Assembly (NCBI GenBank): GCA_950097015.1
Contig: CATNEN010000038.1
Coordinates: 28,736,501-28,800,500, forward strand
Reading direction: 5' to 3'
DNA length: 64,000 bases
DNA from: Macrostomum hystrix
Taxonomy: Eukaryota > Platyhelminthes > Macrostomidae
Shown here: piece by piece, positions 12,401 through 20,078 of the stretch
Layout: the number at the start of each line of letters is the position of its first letter
Position numbering within the stretch: position 1 is the stretch's first letter
The notes under the pieces: generated by a model
What the model was told of the DNA's origin: nothing
The model's database searches: none
The model's input: only the letters and a program-made list of their open reading frames with translations
Made by a program: the position numbers and the translations under genes

Positions 12401-15400
12401 CAGTAATCCGGGATAGAAATTTTTATATCCCCCTTAGTCATGAGAATGATGTAAGCAACGGCTTTCTAATTATCTACTTTCTGCCATCTGTGAGTATGCT
12501 TGTTGATAAATTTTTGCATAAGAAGTCACTATTGTGAGACCTATCCCCCATGAGCCCTGCCCCATAAAATGCACCAACCAACAAGTCCTGCTTCTCATCG
12601 GCTAGTGTATGAGATGCAGAGCTTAAAGCAGGCTTCATTCGTATAAACTAATGCGCAAAGTCTCGGCCAGGAGTTTTTAGAAGTGAAGGCTTTGAAGTTC
12701 GCAATAGCAGTCGGAGTCTGGGCGGAGTTGGGGTTGGTTCCAAGCCCAGAGACAGTTGGCCCTCGTGGCACGAGGCACAGCACTATCCTAACTGAAACGA
12801 GCCAACCTTGCCGTGTAAGTCTCTATAGCTTTCCTATGCTCTGAGTTTTCAAATTATTTTTCTATTATTCTATTGTCCGTCTATTGTGCTCAACTGGATA
12901 ATTGAGCTTTGGCCTTTTAACCCAACCCTCCATCGCGCGCCAGCTACCGAAAGCCTATTCAAATATTCACGTGCGAGAGACGCTTTTGGAAGCCAACACG
13001 TGCTTTGACAGCCCCTGCTCGCTGCCTCTCTGTCTCACTCCTCCTGCCCCTGCTACTTCGCTTCATCAACCTAGATTCCATCGCCATCAAACAGCTGCAA
13101 TACCTGCCTCCTCTATTGTTCCATTATTCTACCGTTTCTGACTAGACTGGCCACAGAAAGCAGCAGAAATAAGAATTTATTATTATTATTCTAAATGCAA
13201 ACTAAGCGCGACAGTTGTGCGAGAGTCCAAACCCTTTCAGATGAGTGTAGCTTAATAGGGCCATCTAGAACACGAGAAAGAGCTGACACGCAACTCGTGG
13301 CACGTGTTCACCGACCCCGAAAGTCCGCTCTCTGCCGAGTGATAGCAATTGCAAAACTCTATTGCGTTTAAATTTAGTAAACAACAAGTCGATTCTGTTC
13401 TTTAAATCTTTAGACCTCTTCATCAAAACTTAAAGCAGACACACAAAAAGTATTTAATTATTTTCTTCCGCTTAACCAGTTCTACAAAATATTTCTCACT
13501 ATGTTTTCTTCTTTACGCCTTGAAGGTCGGGGGTTCGATTCCCGACTCTACTGGAACAATTTGCGTCCTGTAGCAAGACACTTAACTCTACATTGCTTCA
13601 GTTCACCCAGCTGTTAAATGGGTACCAGCATCAGCTGGGATAATTGAAGGTGGGTGTGGCGTCCCCCCAGTCCGTGGACTGAACAGCTGTACGCAGCCTT
13701 CAGATGCGCCGCGCATTAGCTGCGGCTGTGCTGTCGGCTGCACATCTGACCCAATTGGGGCAGGTGTAATCAATTATTATTATATTCTTTACGCGCATTG
13801 CATGGTTTGATAATTCATCGGCACTTCTGATTTGAGGGCTTAGGGAGTAAATCCCAACCAGAAGTAAAAATGGTACTCTTGATAATAATAACAATTATAC
13901 GAGCGCTCGTAATTAGTTTATTACAACTATTTCGCTAATCGGACACAAGGTGTGCAGCCATCAGCGCAGCCGCAGCTATTGCGTGCGTACGGGTGTTCAG
14001 TCCATGGACTGGGGGGGGCGCCACAACTACATTTAATAATCTCAGCTGATTATGTAGCCAATACCCATTAAGGACACTAATTGTTCCAGTGGAATCAGGA
14101 ATCGAACCCCGACACTCAGAGCCTAAAAACCCCTGTCGTTGAAAAGGACTCATGATTCTTACTTGTTTCATTATAACTAGCTCTAACATGGGTATCAGCA
14201 TCAGCAGCCTTTGGAAGGGCTGCGTAATCAATCTCCTTAGCTAATAGATTTAGCCAAACTAAAATCACAGTACTTTTGTATCGAATTGAAGCAAATCGGA
14301 GGGCTAATCACACATATTTACTACAGAAAATACGTGAACGCCCGAAGAGTTTTAGAAGAACGAAACCAGAGACTGACTCACGAGTTCTCTTCATCGCTAA
14401 GTCGTCCACGCCTTCATCTTCCGCTTCGATTTCGGCCACCGATTCAGCGGCCGCGGCGGCATCGTCCGTGTCGCCGAATGCGCCCGGGTTGCCGTCCAAC
14501 TCGATGGTCTCTGGCACCTCGATGGCGTCCTTCATGTCCTCCAGCATTTGCTATCGGGTGGGGAAAGATTGGTTTGTTAATATGTATTTCATTGATTTAA
14601 CTTGATATTTGTCTATAACAATAATAATAATAATAGTATATGTTGGAAGGCTCTGGGCCATGGCGCATCATCTGGTGACACAAGACCCGCAGACAGCGAG
14701 GAGGCAATTCTGCTCATTTAGCTGACTCCTGAGCAGACACACAGATACTATACGCATGCACACGCTCACACAGGTGTGTACATCTGCACTGAATTTCCCC
14801 TGAGGGCATAAATTGCATGACAAGCCCCCAAGCCTTCTCTCCGCTGATGCGCCCTAATGTAATGTTGTCTCGCAGCGGAATCGAGCTCAGGGACCTTGGC
14901 GCGACAGGAAAATACGTCATCCGCTTTGCCACTGACCCCCTTAATATTTGTCTATAGAAAACTCCTTGACCATGGACATCCGTCAAACAGTTTTTTAATT
15001 CATTAAAAATCTAAAGAACCAGCATTGTTGTTAGTCAGAATATGAACAAATTGGGCCTATCTGGCCAATTGGGTCACGCTGTGTACCACGATTTCAGTCC
15101 CTTACCTTCGCTACCCGAATTTCAACCTTAACTATTGTTGCTATGACCCATTTTAATTTAATTTAAGCGCTTTGTGACAGCAAAACAAGGTGATGTTAAC
15201 AAGAAAAAAATTATATACAAAAAATTTTTTGCCGGCCATGTTAGCAGATAATTTGTCCCCAAAACTCATGGTGAACCGTAATAGAAATAATCTTTAAACA
15301 TTGGTGTAAATTCCAGAATTTCGTGTACAACCTAAGAGTTTATGTAAATCTTGAAACCCGGCCTAACAATATAGGCGTCAAGCCAGTTAAAAAGTTCAAG

Positions 15401-15641
15401 TGAGTGCGAAAAAAATGAAAAAACATTCAAATCATGCAAACAACATTAAGCTCACACTACTCATACAATTAAGTAAATAAAAAGTGTAAAATCGTGGCTA
15501 CATGTATAAGCCAAAGCCGAATATACTCACCTCTGTCGTCTGCTCCGCAGTCACCTCATTGGTGGCAGCGCCGGCTGTCAGAACGCACACGAGCAGCAGC
15601 AGGAGGACCGCGCGGCTGCTCCTAGTAGCCGTCGACGGCAT
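1..15641 (-). CDS. Giant secreted vWA / Cys-Lys-Arg-rich modular protein (5' part, continues past window edge)
   Basis: I join 22 exons on the complement: 15641-15531, 14550-14382, 11839-11356, 11220-11111, 11025-10132, 10039-9869, 9781-9179, 9099-8367, 8214-8111, 8007-7768, 7672-7034, 6918-6316, 6221-5553, 5449-4817, 4722-3636, 3483-3380, 3276-3037, 2941-2303, 2187-1585, 1486-1262, 1164-526, 434-<1. Every junction has AG/GT borders and matching phase, mostly 1-1, giving 10,134 nt without a stop. Protein order: signal peptide (1-25), acidic pro-region (38-93), vWA1 (about 110-290), Cys+vWA2 (292-589), Cys-rich stretch, vWA3 (about 940-1126), C-B-A cassettes, vWA4 (about 2265-2451), further cassettes. 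By hand count about 27% of an A-module stretch is Lys/Arg and 11% Cys, with almost no Asp/Glu. Extracellular matrix, adhesive or cuticle-like secretion is inferred, not shown. I do not recognise the Cys-rich module family. No 3' end is in view. Confidence 0.85.
526..1164 (-). CDS. Giant gene exon 21: B-type module
   Basis: The exon has 213 residues, phase 1-1, near-identical to exons 11 and 18. The intron on its 5' side resembles the corresponding introns, but the one on its 3' side (435-525) is unrelated in sequence. Confidence 0.85.
1262..1486 (-). CDS. Giant gene exon 20: C-type module with different N-terminal end
   Basis: The exon has 75 residues, phase 1-1. From RCKTICVKKHK on it follows exons 10 and 17 closely, but its first dozen residues (RKSTSGPH) and its upstream intron are unrelated to theirs. 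It opens cassette 4. Confidence 0.8.
1585..2187 (-). CDS. Giant gene exon 19: A-type module
   Basis: The exon has 201 residues, phase 1-1, and is a near-duplicate of exon 12. It differs at the 3' end: INKRLYS here where exon 12 has SKKNSHS, and it closes with an A-GTAAGC donor instead of C-GTAAGC. It closes cassette 3. Confidence 0.85.
2303..2941 (-). CDS. Giant gene exon 18: B-type module
   Basis: The exon has 213 residues, phase 1-1, and is a near-identical duplicate of exon 11. Only scattered base changes are visible (for example Thr to Ser near the C-terminal KRESKA). Confidence 0.85.
3037..3276 (-). CDS. Giant gene exon 17: C-type module
   Basis: The exon has 80 residues, phase 1-1, and is a near-identical duplicate of exon 10 with the same splice sites (offset 4,731 bp). 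It opens cassette 3. Confidence 0.8.
3380..4722 (-). CDS. Giant gene exons 15-16: A-type module fused to vWA domain 4 (intact MIDAS)
   Basis: Exon 15 (4722-3636, 1,087 nt, phase 1-2) holds a whole A module (PPRPCPKSRKIVRHC ... FEKKKLC) followed without an intron by a vWA domain with DSSTS, MTYAA and ITDGKS. Exon 16 (3483-3380) adds the last helix. The vWA half and exon 16 are near-identical to exons 8-9 at a 4,731-bp offset, while the A half is unique, so the copy boundary (about 4,216) falls inside the exon. Confidence 0.85.
4817..5449 (-). CDS. Giant gene exon 14: diverged B-type module
   Basis: The exon has 211 residues, phase 1-1, starting PPRPCPRAKTIRTHC. The first two thirds follow exon 11 closely at the protein level; the last third differs (KNVVVRKTKTCKPVVK, RITTKRIPC). 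It belongs to cassette 2, which is clearly older than the near-identical cassettes on either side. Confidence 0.85.
5553..6221 (-). CDS. Giant gene exon 13: long C-type module
   Basis: The exon has 223 residues, phase 1-1. It starts RAPKSGKRHCKTICVKKHK, matching the C-type exons, but adds about 145 residues with a CGGCT turn also seen in exon 7 and further Cys-Lys stretches (CKCNKKP, VKKCTKHSAYR). It opens cassette 2. The KCTKHSAYRLFLQITYK end resembles the end of B modules, suggesting the short C exons are deletion forms or that this one absorbed B sequence. Confidence 0.82.
6316..6918 (-). CDS. Giant gene exon 12: A-type Cys/Lys-rich module
   Basis: The exon has 201 residues, phase 1-1, starting PPRECPKSKRILTRC. 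Two strong blocks (TTCGKKRRYRS and TSCGKGRKYRT) precede a Pro-Cys stretch and a Tyr-rich end (YSYTTTYYFEKKKLC in most copies). In a stretch of about 146 residues I count 40 Lys/Arg, 16 Cys and 2 acidic residues. It closes cassette 1. Near its 3' end about eight residues differ from exon 19 while the rest matches. Confidence 0.85.
7034..7672 (-). CDS. Giant gene exon 11: B-type Cys/Lys-rich module
   Basis: The exon has 213 residues, phase 1-1, starting PPRKCPAAKTIRTEC. Submotifs of about 40-50 residues recur: a CP-K/A-x-x-I-R start, a second Cys before a basic turn, then a Phe/Tyr-Tyr strand (IFYV, ITYTV, QVYYK). TKCGGKRRFR is the B-module equivalent of the A-module TTCGKKRRYR. Exons 18 and 21 are near-copies; exon 14 is a diverged one. 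Confidence 0.85.
7768..8007 (-). CDS. Giant gene exon 10: C-type Cys/Lys-rich module
   Basis: The exon has 80 residues, phase 1-1. It starts after TTTCAAG with a short MGKGKPASGGKK lead, then VCKTICVKKHK and ends KLPC. A second AG at CATCAG, 24 nt downstream, would keep phase but lacks a polypyrimidine tract. First exon of cassette 1 (C-B-A). Exon 17 is its near-identical duplicate. Confidence 0.8.
8111..9099 (-). CDS. Giant gene exons 8-9: partial A-module fused to vWA domain 3 (intact MIDAS)
   Basis: Exon 8 (9099-8367) and exon 9 (8214-8111) join in phase 2. Exon 8 starts with a divergent Cys piece, then carries the last ~45 residues of an A module (GCKKPYKVHT...FEKKKLC) fused without an intron to a vWA domain. 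Metal residues look complete: DSSTS in the first loop, Thr in VTMTYAA and Asp in VITDGKS. Exon 9 gives the last helix (DELKGISS...SIVGSV). The vWA part is nearly identical to exons 15-16. Confidence 0.85.
9179..9781 (-). CDS. Giant gene exon 7: Cys-rich module (201 residues)
   Basis: The exon is 603 nt, exactly the length of the A-type exons downstream, phase 1-1, with a good polypyrimidine acceptor (CCTTTTTAG). Within it two blocks repeat the pattern 'IPCRGCS / IPCGGCT ... TIGKKCTGG / TIGKTCTSG', an internal duplication of about 90 residues. A GTAAGT inside the exon at 9739-9734 would give a 42-nt alternative exon, but reading through keeps the frame and the Cys pattern. Confidence 0.75.
9869..10039 (-). 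CDS. Giant gene exon 6: short Cys-rich module
   Basis: The exon has 57 residues, phase 1-1, with acceptor TTTGCAG and donor GTAAGG. Six Cys and many Lys/Arg (for example HDCSRKKCVWRCSRR). It is open only in the frame set by its neighbours, and it has no start codon there. The symmetric phase and composition match the other modules, which supports it as coding. Confidence 0.72.
10132..11025 (-). CDS. Giant gene exon 5: Cys-rich flank, vWA domain 2 (degenerate), Cys-rich flank
   Basis: The exon has 298 residues, phase 1-1. It begins with a Cys-rich piece (KCPAAVRYKTPCKHGF), then a complete vWA fold within a single exon: strand MELILVM, strand VRVSVVLFSS, helix around IGDALLLV, strand MLIVITAGDS and strand VSILVIGVG. 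The DxSxS metal motif is absent (QATED in its place). It ends with a second Cys-rich piece (KIRCPKYRRV...LRCSK). It lies between vWA1 and the Cys-only exons. Confidence 0.82.
11111..11839 (-). CDS. Giant gene exons 3-4: vWA domain 1, degenerate MIDAS
   Basis: Exon 3 (11839-11356) and exon 4 (11220-11111) join in phase 2. The vWA pattern is clear: a hydrophobic first strand (STIDLTFVVDG), a middle strand, a LGEAL helix, the LIMVLTSVDS strand and a late strand ending VGYDV. The metal site DxSxS of the first loop is replaced by DGKNF, so metal-dependent binding is probably lost. Exon 4 supplies the last helix and an aromatic-rich end. The stretch before the domain has two Cys and many Lys/Arg. 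Confidence 0.8.
11851..12187 (-). mobile_element. SINE family A copy (minus)
   Basis: The minus strand starts with a tRNA-like head (AGAGCGGCTAACGCGTCTAC, then GAGCTCGATTC), passes through the family body (GCAATTTACGCCCTTGAGG, CTGCCTGACGATGAGAAAG, GTGTCACTAAATGATGTGCC) and ends in an AT-rich ATT/ATA tail. Seven other copies are in the window. The tail lies 11 bp from the exon 3 acceptor. Confidence 0.85.
12188..13504. other. Intron 2 interior of the giant gene, no gene seen
   Basis: AT-rich sequence with tRNA-like fragments (ggttcgaacctcccatt near 12,298) that may be decayed SINE remnants. I see no exon with splice sites and coding character. Confidence 0.4.
13505..13795 (+). mobile_element. 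SINE family B copy (plus)
   Basis: A perfect B-box-like ggttcgattcc lies at 13,532-13,542. The body has 'gggtaccagcatcagctggg', 'cagtccgtggactgaacagc' and 'gctgcacatctgaccc', and the tail is a short attattatt run. The same body recurs at 13,880, 29,735, 32,577, 50,165 and 63,720. Confidence 0.75.
13880..14135 (-). mobile_element. SINE family B copy (minus)
   Basis: It is the reverse complement of the family B body: 'gttcagtccatggactgg' and 'ggaatcgaaccccgac' (B box on the minus strand). It is inverted relative to the copy at 13,505, and the two lie about 90 bp apart. Confidence 0.72.
14382..14550 (-). CDS. Giant gene exon 2: acidic pro-region
   Basis: The exon has 56 codons plus one base, phase 0 to 1, with acceptor GATAG and donor GTGAGT. 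It holds many Asp/Glu and Ala residues, contains no Cys and ends MKR-T. The following exon begins PPKKR, so charge flips from strongly acidic to strongly basic at this border. A neutralising propeptide cut at the Lys-Arg is my inference; an acidic spacer is the alternative. Confidence 0.72.
14616..14946 (-). mobile_element. SINE family A copy in intron 1 of the giant gene
   Basis: It carries a tail of aataataataataat on the plus strand at the left, the family body (catttggtgacac-like, cgaggaggcaattctgctcattt, ggcataaattgcatgac) and the tRNA-like head at the right (gcggaatcgagctcagggacc). Confidence 0.82.
15531..15641 (-). CDS. Giant gene exon 1: signal peptide
   Basis: The exon has 37 codons and ends in phase 0 at a GTGAGT donor. 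It starts MPSTATRSSR followed by AVLLLLLVCVLTAGAA, a textbook n-region, hydrophobic core and small-residue cleavage area near residue 25. This exon is what shows that the modular protein is secreted. It is too short to stand out as an ORF. Confidence 0.8.
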
Positions 15642-15867
15642 TGCCTGTGCTATGAAACTTTTCTCTAAATTAACAAATTCTTCTGTTGCTTCACTTTGAA
15701 CTATAGGCCTAATACCCTATAAACTGATAGTATTGTAGACGATTCGAAAATCTGTTTTGGATCAACTATTGGCACCCTTCTGTGTTTAGGACAATGCTTC
15801 GCTATAGCTCCGTTGTCGCAGATTTTTACTCTCTTTGCCCATCATCTTTTGTCGATTCGGCTGCCGC

Positions 15868-15874
15868 TTTTATA
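15868..15874 (-). promoter_or_regulatory. TATA box of the giant vWA/Cys-rich gene
   Basis: The minus strand reads TATAAAA here, 227 bp before the ATG at 15641. A start site about 30 bp downstream would give a leader of roughly 200 nt without an obvious intron. It is the only good TATA match in the proximal upstream region. Function is inferred from position alone. Confidence 0.5.
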
Positions 15875-15875
15875 A

Positions 15876-16555
15876 CTCACGCGAGCACACTCACACACAC
15901 GCACACGCTCAGTAAGCGACACGAGACATGCAGAGCGTGCCTATGAAATCATGCCTATTGTGCCTCGATGTAGCCTGCACCGCCTCTGAACCATTTGGCA
16001 TTGTGCCTCGCGGCTGGCTTCATGCAGAGAAAAATTCATGAAAATGGAGGGGATAGAGACCTCTCAGCCTCTCGTGCCAGTGCAATGAGACAAATAAAAT
16101 AATTCCAAAGTAACTAAAGCATTGCTTGGGACAATAGCAGGTTAGTCAGCTACTGCAGGTCTGCCCCCCATGACCCCAGAGACCCACCCTATTTTCTACA
16201 CCCGTCTTATCTTTTTGCTGCGGTTGCTTTTCAACACGTGTTGAGCAAAAATTCTAGAAACGTGCGTATCTTCGAGCTCGTAACTCTAAATAAACTAACA
16301 TTGTTAAATATGTAAATAACGAGTGAACTAGTAACTTTAGTCGAATAAAAAAATGACTAGACTAGACTAAAATTCCGACCTAGACTAAAAGAGCCTAAAA
16401 TTCTGTCGACGCATACTTTGAGCAGTCAGTTAAACTGCTACTCGATAAATTGGTATCAACTGCGTCAAACAAAGCACAATTAAAAAGTTATATTTGCTTT
16501 TTTTATAATCCGTTTTTGCTGCAAAAACTCTAGTGCATGTTAATAAGCGTCTTTA
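15876..16555. other. Upstream region of the giant gene, no gene seen
   Basis: A short CA/ACAC-rich stretch (15,885-15,912) is followed by AT-rich sequence. No ORF or known repeat is recognised. Confidence 0.35.
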
Positions 16556-16559
16556 ATTA

Positions 16560-16910
16560 GCGATGGCGCACAGAAACCAATCTATGAGTGCCTCTAACGC
16601 GTTTGCCTATCACACCCGGGGCTCGATTCCACAGCGAGACCACATTAAATTGGGGCGCAACCGCGGAGAGAAGGCTTTGAGGCTTGTCGTGCAATTTGCG
16701 CCCTTGAGGGCCGATTTCCAAGGCACAGTGAGAGTGTACACTGCCTGACGATGATAAAGTCAGAGCAGATGTACACACCTGTGTGTGTGTGCTCAGGAGT
16801 CAGCGAAATGAACAGACTTGCCTCCTCGCTATCTGCACCAAGTGTCACTAAGTGATGTGCCATTGCCCGCAGCCCTCCTGCAATAATAATAATTATTATT
16901 ATTATTCTTT
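16560..16910 (+). mobile_element. SINE family A copy (plus)
   Basis: The tRNA-like head (gcctctaacgcgtttgcctatc, ggctcgattcc) is followed by the shared body and an aataataataattattatt tail. Confidence 0.82.
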
Positions 16911-17466
16911 CTATTGTCAGTCCTGTCTAAGCTGCTGGACACCATCAATTTTACCGAGAAGTCCCTAGAATTTTAGAAACGTTTCGGAGAAATCTCGAGA
17001 CAGCTTTCTAAATAGCTGCGCAGGTAAACAAGTCTGAAGCGGGTACAAAAGGGTCATTGTGAAAGAAGGCGCCTTTCGGGCTTTAAGAGACCTCAATTTC
17101 AAATTTTCGGCAGGGTTTGTTTTTGTTACTATCTATTGTCTGCCACCGGCCCCAAGTTTGATGCAGCTTCAATTTTTCATCGTGGCGCACGTGTTTGCCT
17201 TGCCAAGACCGAATCTGTTTTGTTGTTCTCAAATTGTTTATTCGCGTGCGTGCGTCAGCCAGTGGCTTGAGCAGCACGTGCAGTCCCGGTGGCCAAGTAG
17301 ATTGCAGCTTCAATTTCTGAGCTTGTCAAGCCAAGCGAGGGAAAAATTTGGCTGAGGTAAAGTAGCAACAGAAGGAGAAACAAAAATAAACAAAATATTA
17401 GGAGGAGAAGAATAAAAAGGAAACTAGTAAGGCTAAGGCTATAAGAAAAGAGAGAGGGATCGAGAG

Positions 17467-17740
17467 AGGAGAGTAGAGGGAGCTGAGGCGTGGGGAGAGA
17501 GGAGAGTAGAGGGAGCTGAGGCGTGGGGAGAGAGGAGAGTAGAGGGAGCTGAGGCGTGGGGAGAGAGGAGAGTAGAGGGAGCTGAGGCGTGGGGAGAGAG
17601 GAGAGTAGAGGGAGCTGAGGCGTGGGGAGAGAGGAGAGTAGAGGGAGCTGAGGCGTGGGGAGAGAGGAGAGTAGAGGGAGCTGAGGCGTGGGGAGAGAGG
17701 AGAGTAGAGGGAGCTGAGGCGTGGGGAGAGAGGAGAGTAG
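17467..17740. repeat. Minisatellite, 33-bp unit, about 8 copies
   Basis: The unit runs gagagtagagggagctgagg plus cgtggggagagag. Copies are almost identical. The unit length is a multiple of three, so reading frames stay open on the minus strand; I do not take them as genes. Confidence 0.92.
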
Positions 17741-18210
17741 GGACCTTGGTGCGAGATGCAAACTGGTGAGACCACTCTGCCATGCACCCAGAAAAACAAA
17801 GTAAAACGATAGCGAATCATTTTTTCAGTCGAAGCATCATAGGACGCTACTTATTGATGAGTAGTCGCGCATGATTTTCCACTCGAAAGAAGTGTTGTTT
17901 CAATCCGAAAACAATAAATATTTTAATGTTTAAGAAGGCTGACATTAGAAACGTTGATGAAAAGCGCTAAATTGTGTTAAAAATAGACTTTTCATTCGAA
18001 CTTCGTACTACATTCAAAATAGCTTTGACCCAATTTTTGCTGGGGAGATAAAATTTCTATTTAGCAGAAGAGAAATTAATTACTATCCTTATACTCGTAT
18101 AGAGCATTCTTATTAGCATTTTCACCTTCACATAATATTTTAAAGGAAAAAGACTAAAAACAAGAGCATCAAACAAGAATCCCCGTAATTTAAATAGTAA
18201 TGAACATTCG

Positions 18211-19415
18211 ATAGCAAGATTAGTATCTGAAATCGAAGCAAGATTAGTATCTGGAATCGAAGCAATATTAGTATCTGGAATCGAAGCAATATTAGTATCT
18301 GGAATTGAAGCAAGATTAGTATCTGGAATCGAAGCAATATTAGTATCTGGAATCGAAGCAAGATTAGTATCTGGAATTGAAGCAAGATTAGTATCTGGAA
18401 TTGAAGCAAGATTAGTATCTGGAATCGAAGCAAGATTAGTATCTGGAATCGAAGCAAGATTAGTATCTGGAATCGAAACAAGATTAGTATCTGGAATCGA
18501 AGCAAGATTAGTATCTGGAATCGAAACAAGATTAGTATCTGGAATCGAAGCAAGATTAGTATCTGGAATCGAAACAAGATTAGTATCTGGAATCGAAGCA
18601 AGATTAGTATCTGGAATCGCGTCTGGAATCGAAGCAAGATTAGTATCTGGAATCGAAGTAATATTAGTATCTGGAATCGAATCAAGATATATCGTCTGGA
18701 ATCGAAGCAAGATTAGTATCTGGAATCGAAGCAAGATTGGTATCTGGAATTGAAGCAAGATTAGTATCTGGAATCGAAGCAAGATTATTATCTGGAATCG
18801 AATCAAGATATAGCGTCTGGAATCGAAGCAAGATTAGTATCTGGAATCGAAGCAATATTAGTATCTGGAATCGAATCAAGATATAGCGTCTGGAATCGAA
18901 GCAAGATTAGTATCTGGAATCGAAGCAAGATTAGTATCTGGAATCGAATCAAGATATAGTATCTGGAATCGAAGCAAGATTAGTATCTGGAATCGAATCA
19001 AGATATAGCGTCTGGAATCGAAGCAAGATTAGTATCTGGAATCGAAGCAAGATTAGTATCTGGAATCGAAGCAAGATTAGTATCTGGAATCGAATTAAGA
19101 TATAGTATCTGGAATCGAAGCAAGATTAGTATCTGGAATCGAAGCAAGATTAGTATCTGGAATCGAATCAAGATATAGTATCTGGAATCGAAGCAAGATT
19201 AGTATCTGGAATCGAATCAAGATTAGTATCTGGAATCGAATCAAGATATAGTATCTGGAATCGAATCAAGATTAGTATCTGGAATCGAATCAAGATGTAG
19301 TATCTGGAATCGAAGCAAGATTAGTATCTGGTATCGAATCAAGATTTAGTATCTGGAATCGAAGCAAGATTAGTATCTGGAATCGAAGCAAGGTTAGTAT
19401 CTGGAATCGAATAAA
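18211..19415. repeat. Minisatellite, 24-bp unit, about 50 copies
   Basis: The main unit is gaagcaagattagtatctgg-aatc. From 18,600 on a variant with 'gaatcaagatatagcgtctgg' is interspersed, giving a higher-order pattern of two or three main units per variant. Confidence 0.92.
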
Positions 19416-20075
19416 TCTGTCTATTAATAGATTCATATGCCTGAGCTGCCATTTATCACGGTCATAAGATTTGCCAAAATTGACCAGTAGCTGTAGGTGT
19501 CCCTTCTGGGAATCCTTAAAGTGACCAAGTAGATGCAAGGCGGAGTTTCTGATCAGAGCCGAAATATCGAATTAGTTGAGTAGGGACCGCGCAGATTCTT
19601 CTTCTAGAGCAGCGAAGCGAGAGATAGCGCTGAGGGAGCTGCATGGTCACATATTGCCAACCAGATCCTGCTGGCAGTGATTGCGTTTGTAGCCGTTCCA
19701 ACAAGACAGTAATGCCTAACTGTGACGACTTGCCGACTAAGTTACGAATGAAGAGGTTCCAAGTCTTCCCTAGGGGAGATGAAAGGAACGATACAGCGAG
19801 GGTCCTTATAGATATTTATGTGCCAGAGCACAGATATTTTTAGCTGCCACTCAGTCGGCTCAAATTTGAGGGCCTATATATTTCTCTTTTCTCGGTGCAC
19901 AGCCCTCGCGAAGTTATTTTCGGAACTGAAGTGCCTTTTTTCTCTGTCGCCTGAGTGCCAGTTTATTGCTGAGCCTGAAGTCTGAACTGGGCGTCAACTA
20001 AATTCAGGAGGCAGTGTTGCAACATGAGCTCATGTTTTCGTGCTTCAAAAATACGAATGGCCGCTTGCGAATCAC
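19416..20075. other. Spacer between two repeat arrays, no gene seen
   Basis: Unique sequence of about 660 bp. Short ORFs exist but none shows splice sites, a signal peptide or a domain. Confidence 0.35.
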
Positions 20076-20078
20076 AAG

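Noticed and set aside
16575..16640. tRNA gene
   Set aside because: The tRNA-like A and B boxes belong to SINE heads that continue into a shared body and tail; no complete cloverleaf is formed.
18057..18806. 249-codon ORF with an IPDTNLAS octapeptide repeat
   Set aside because: 24-bp minisatellite; several frames are open and the ends run into non-repetitive noncoding DNA.
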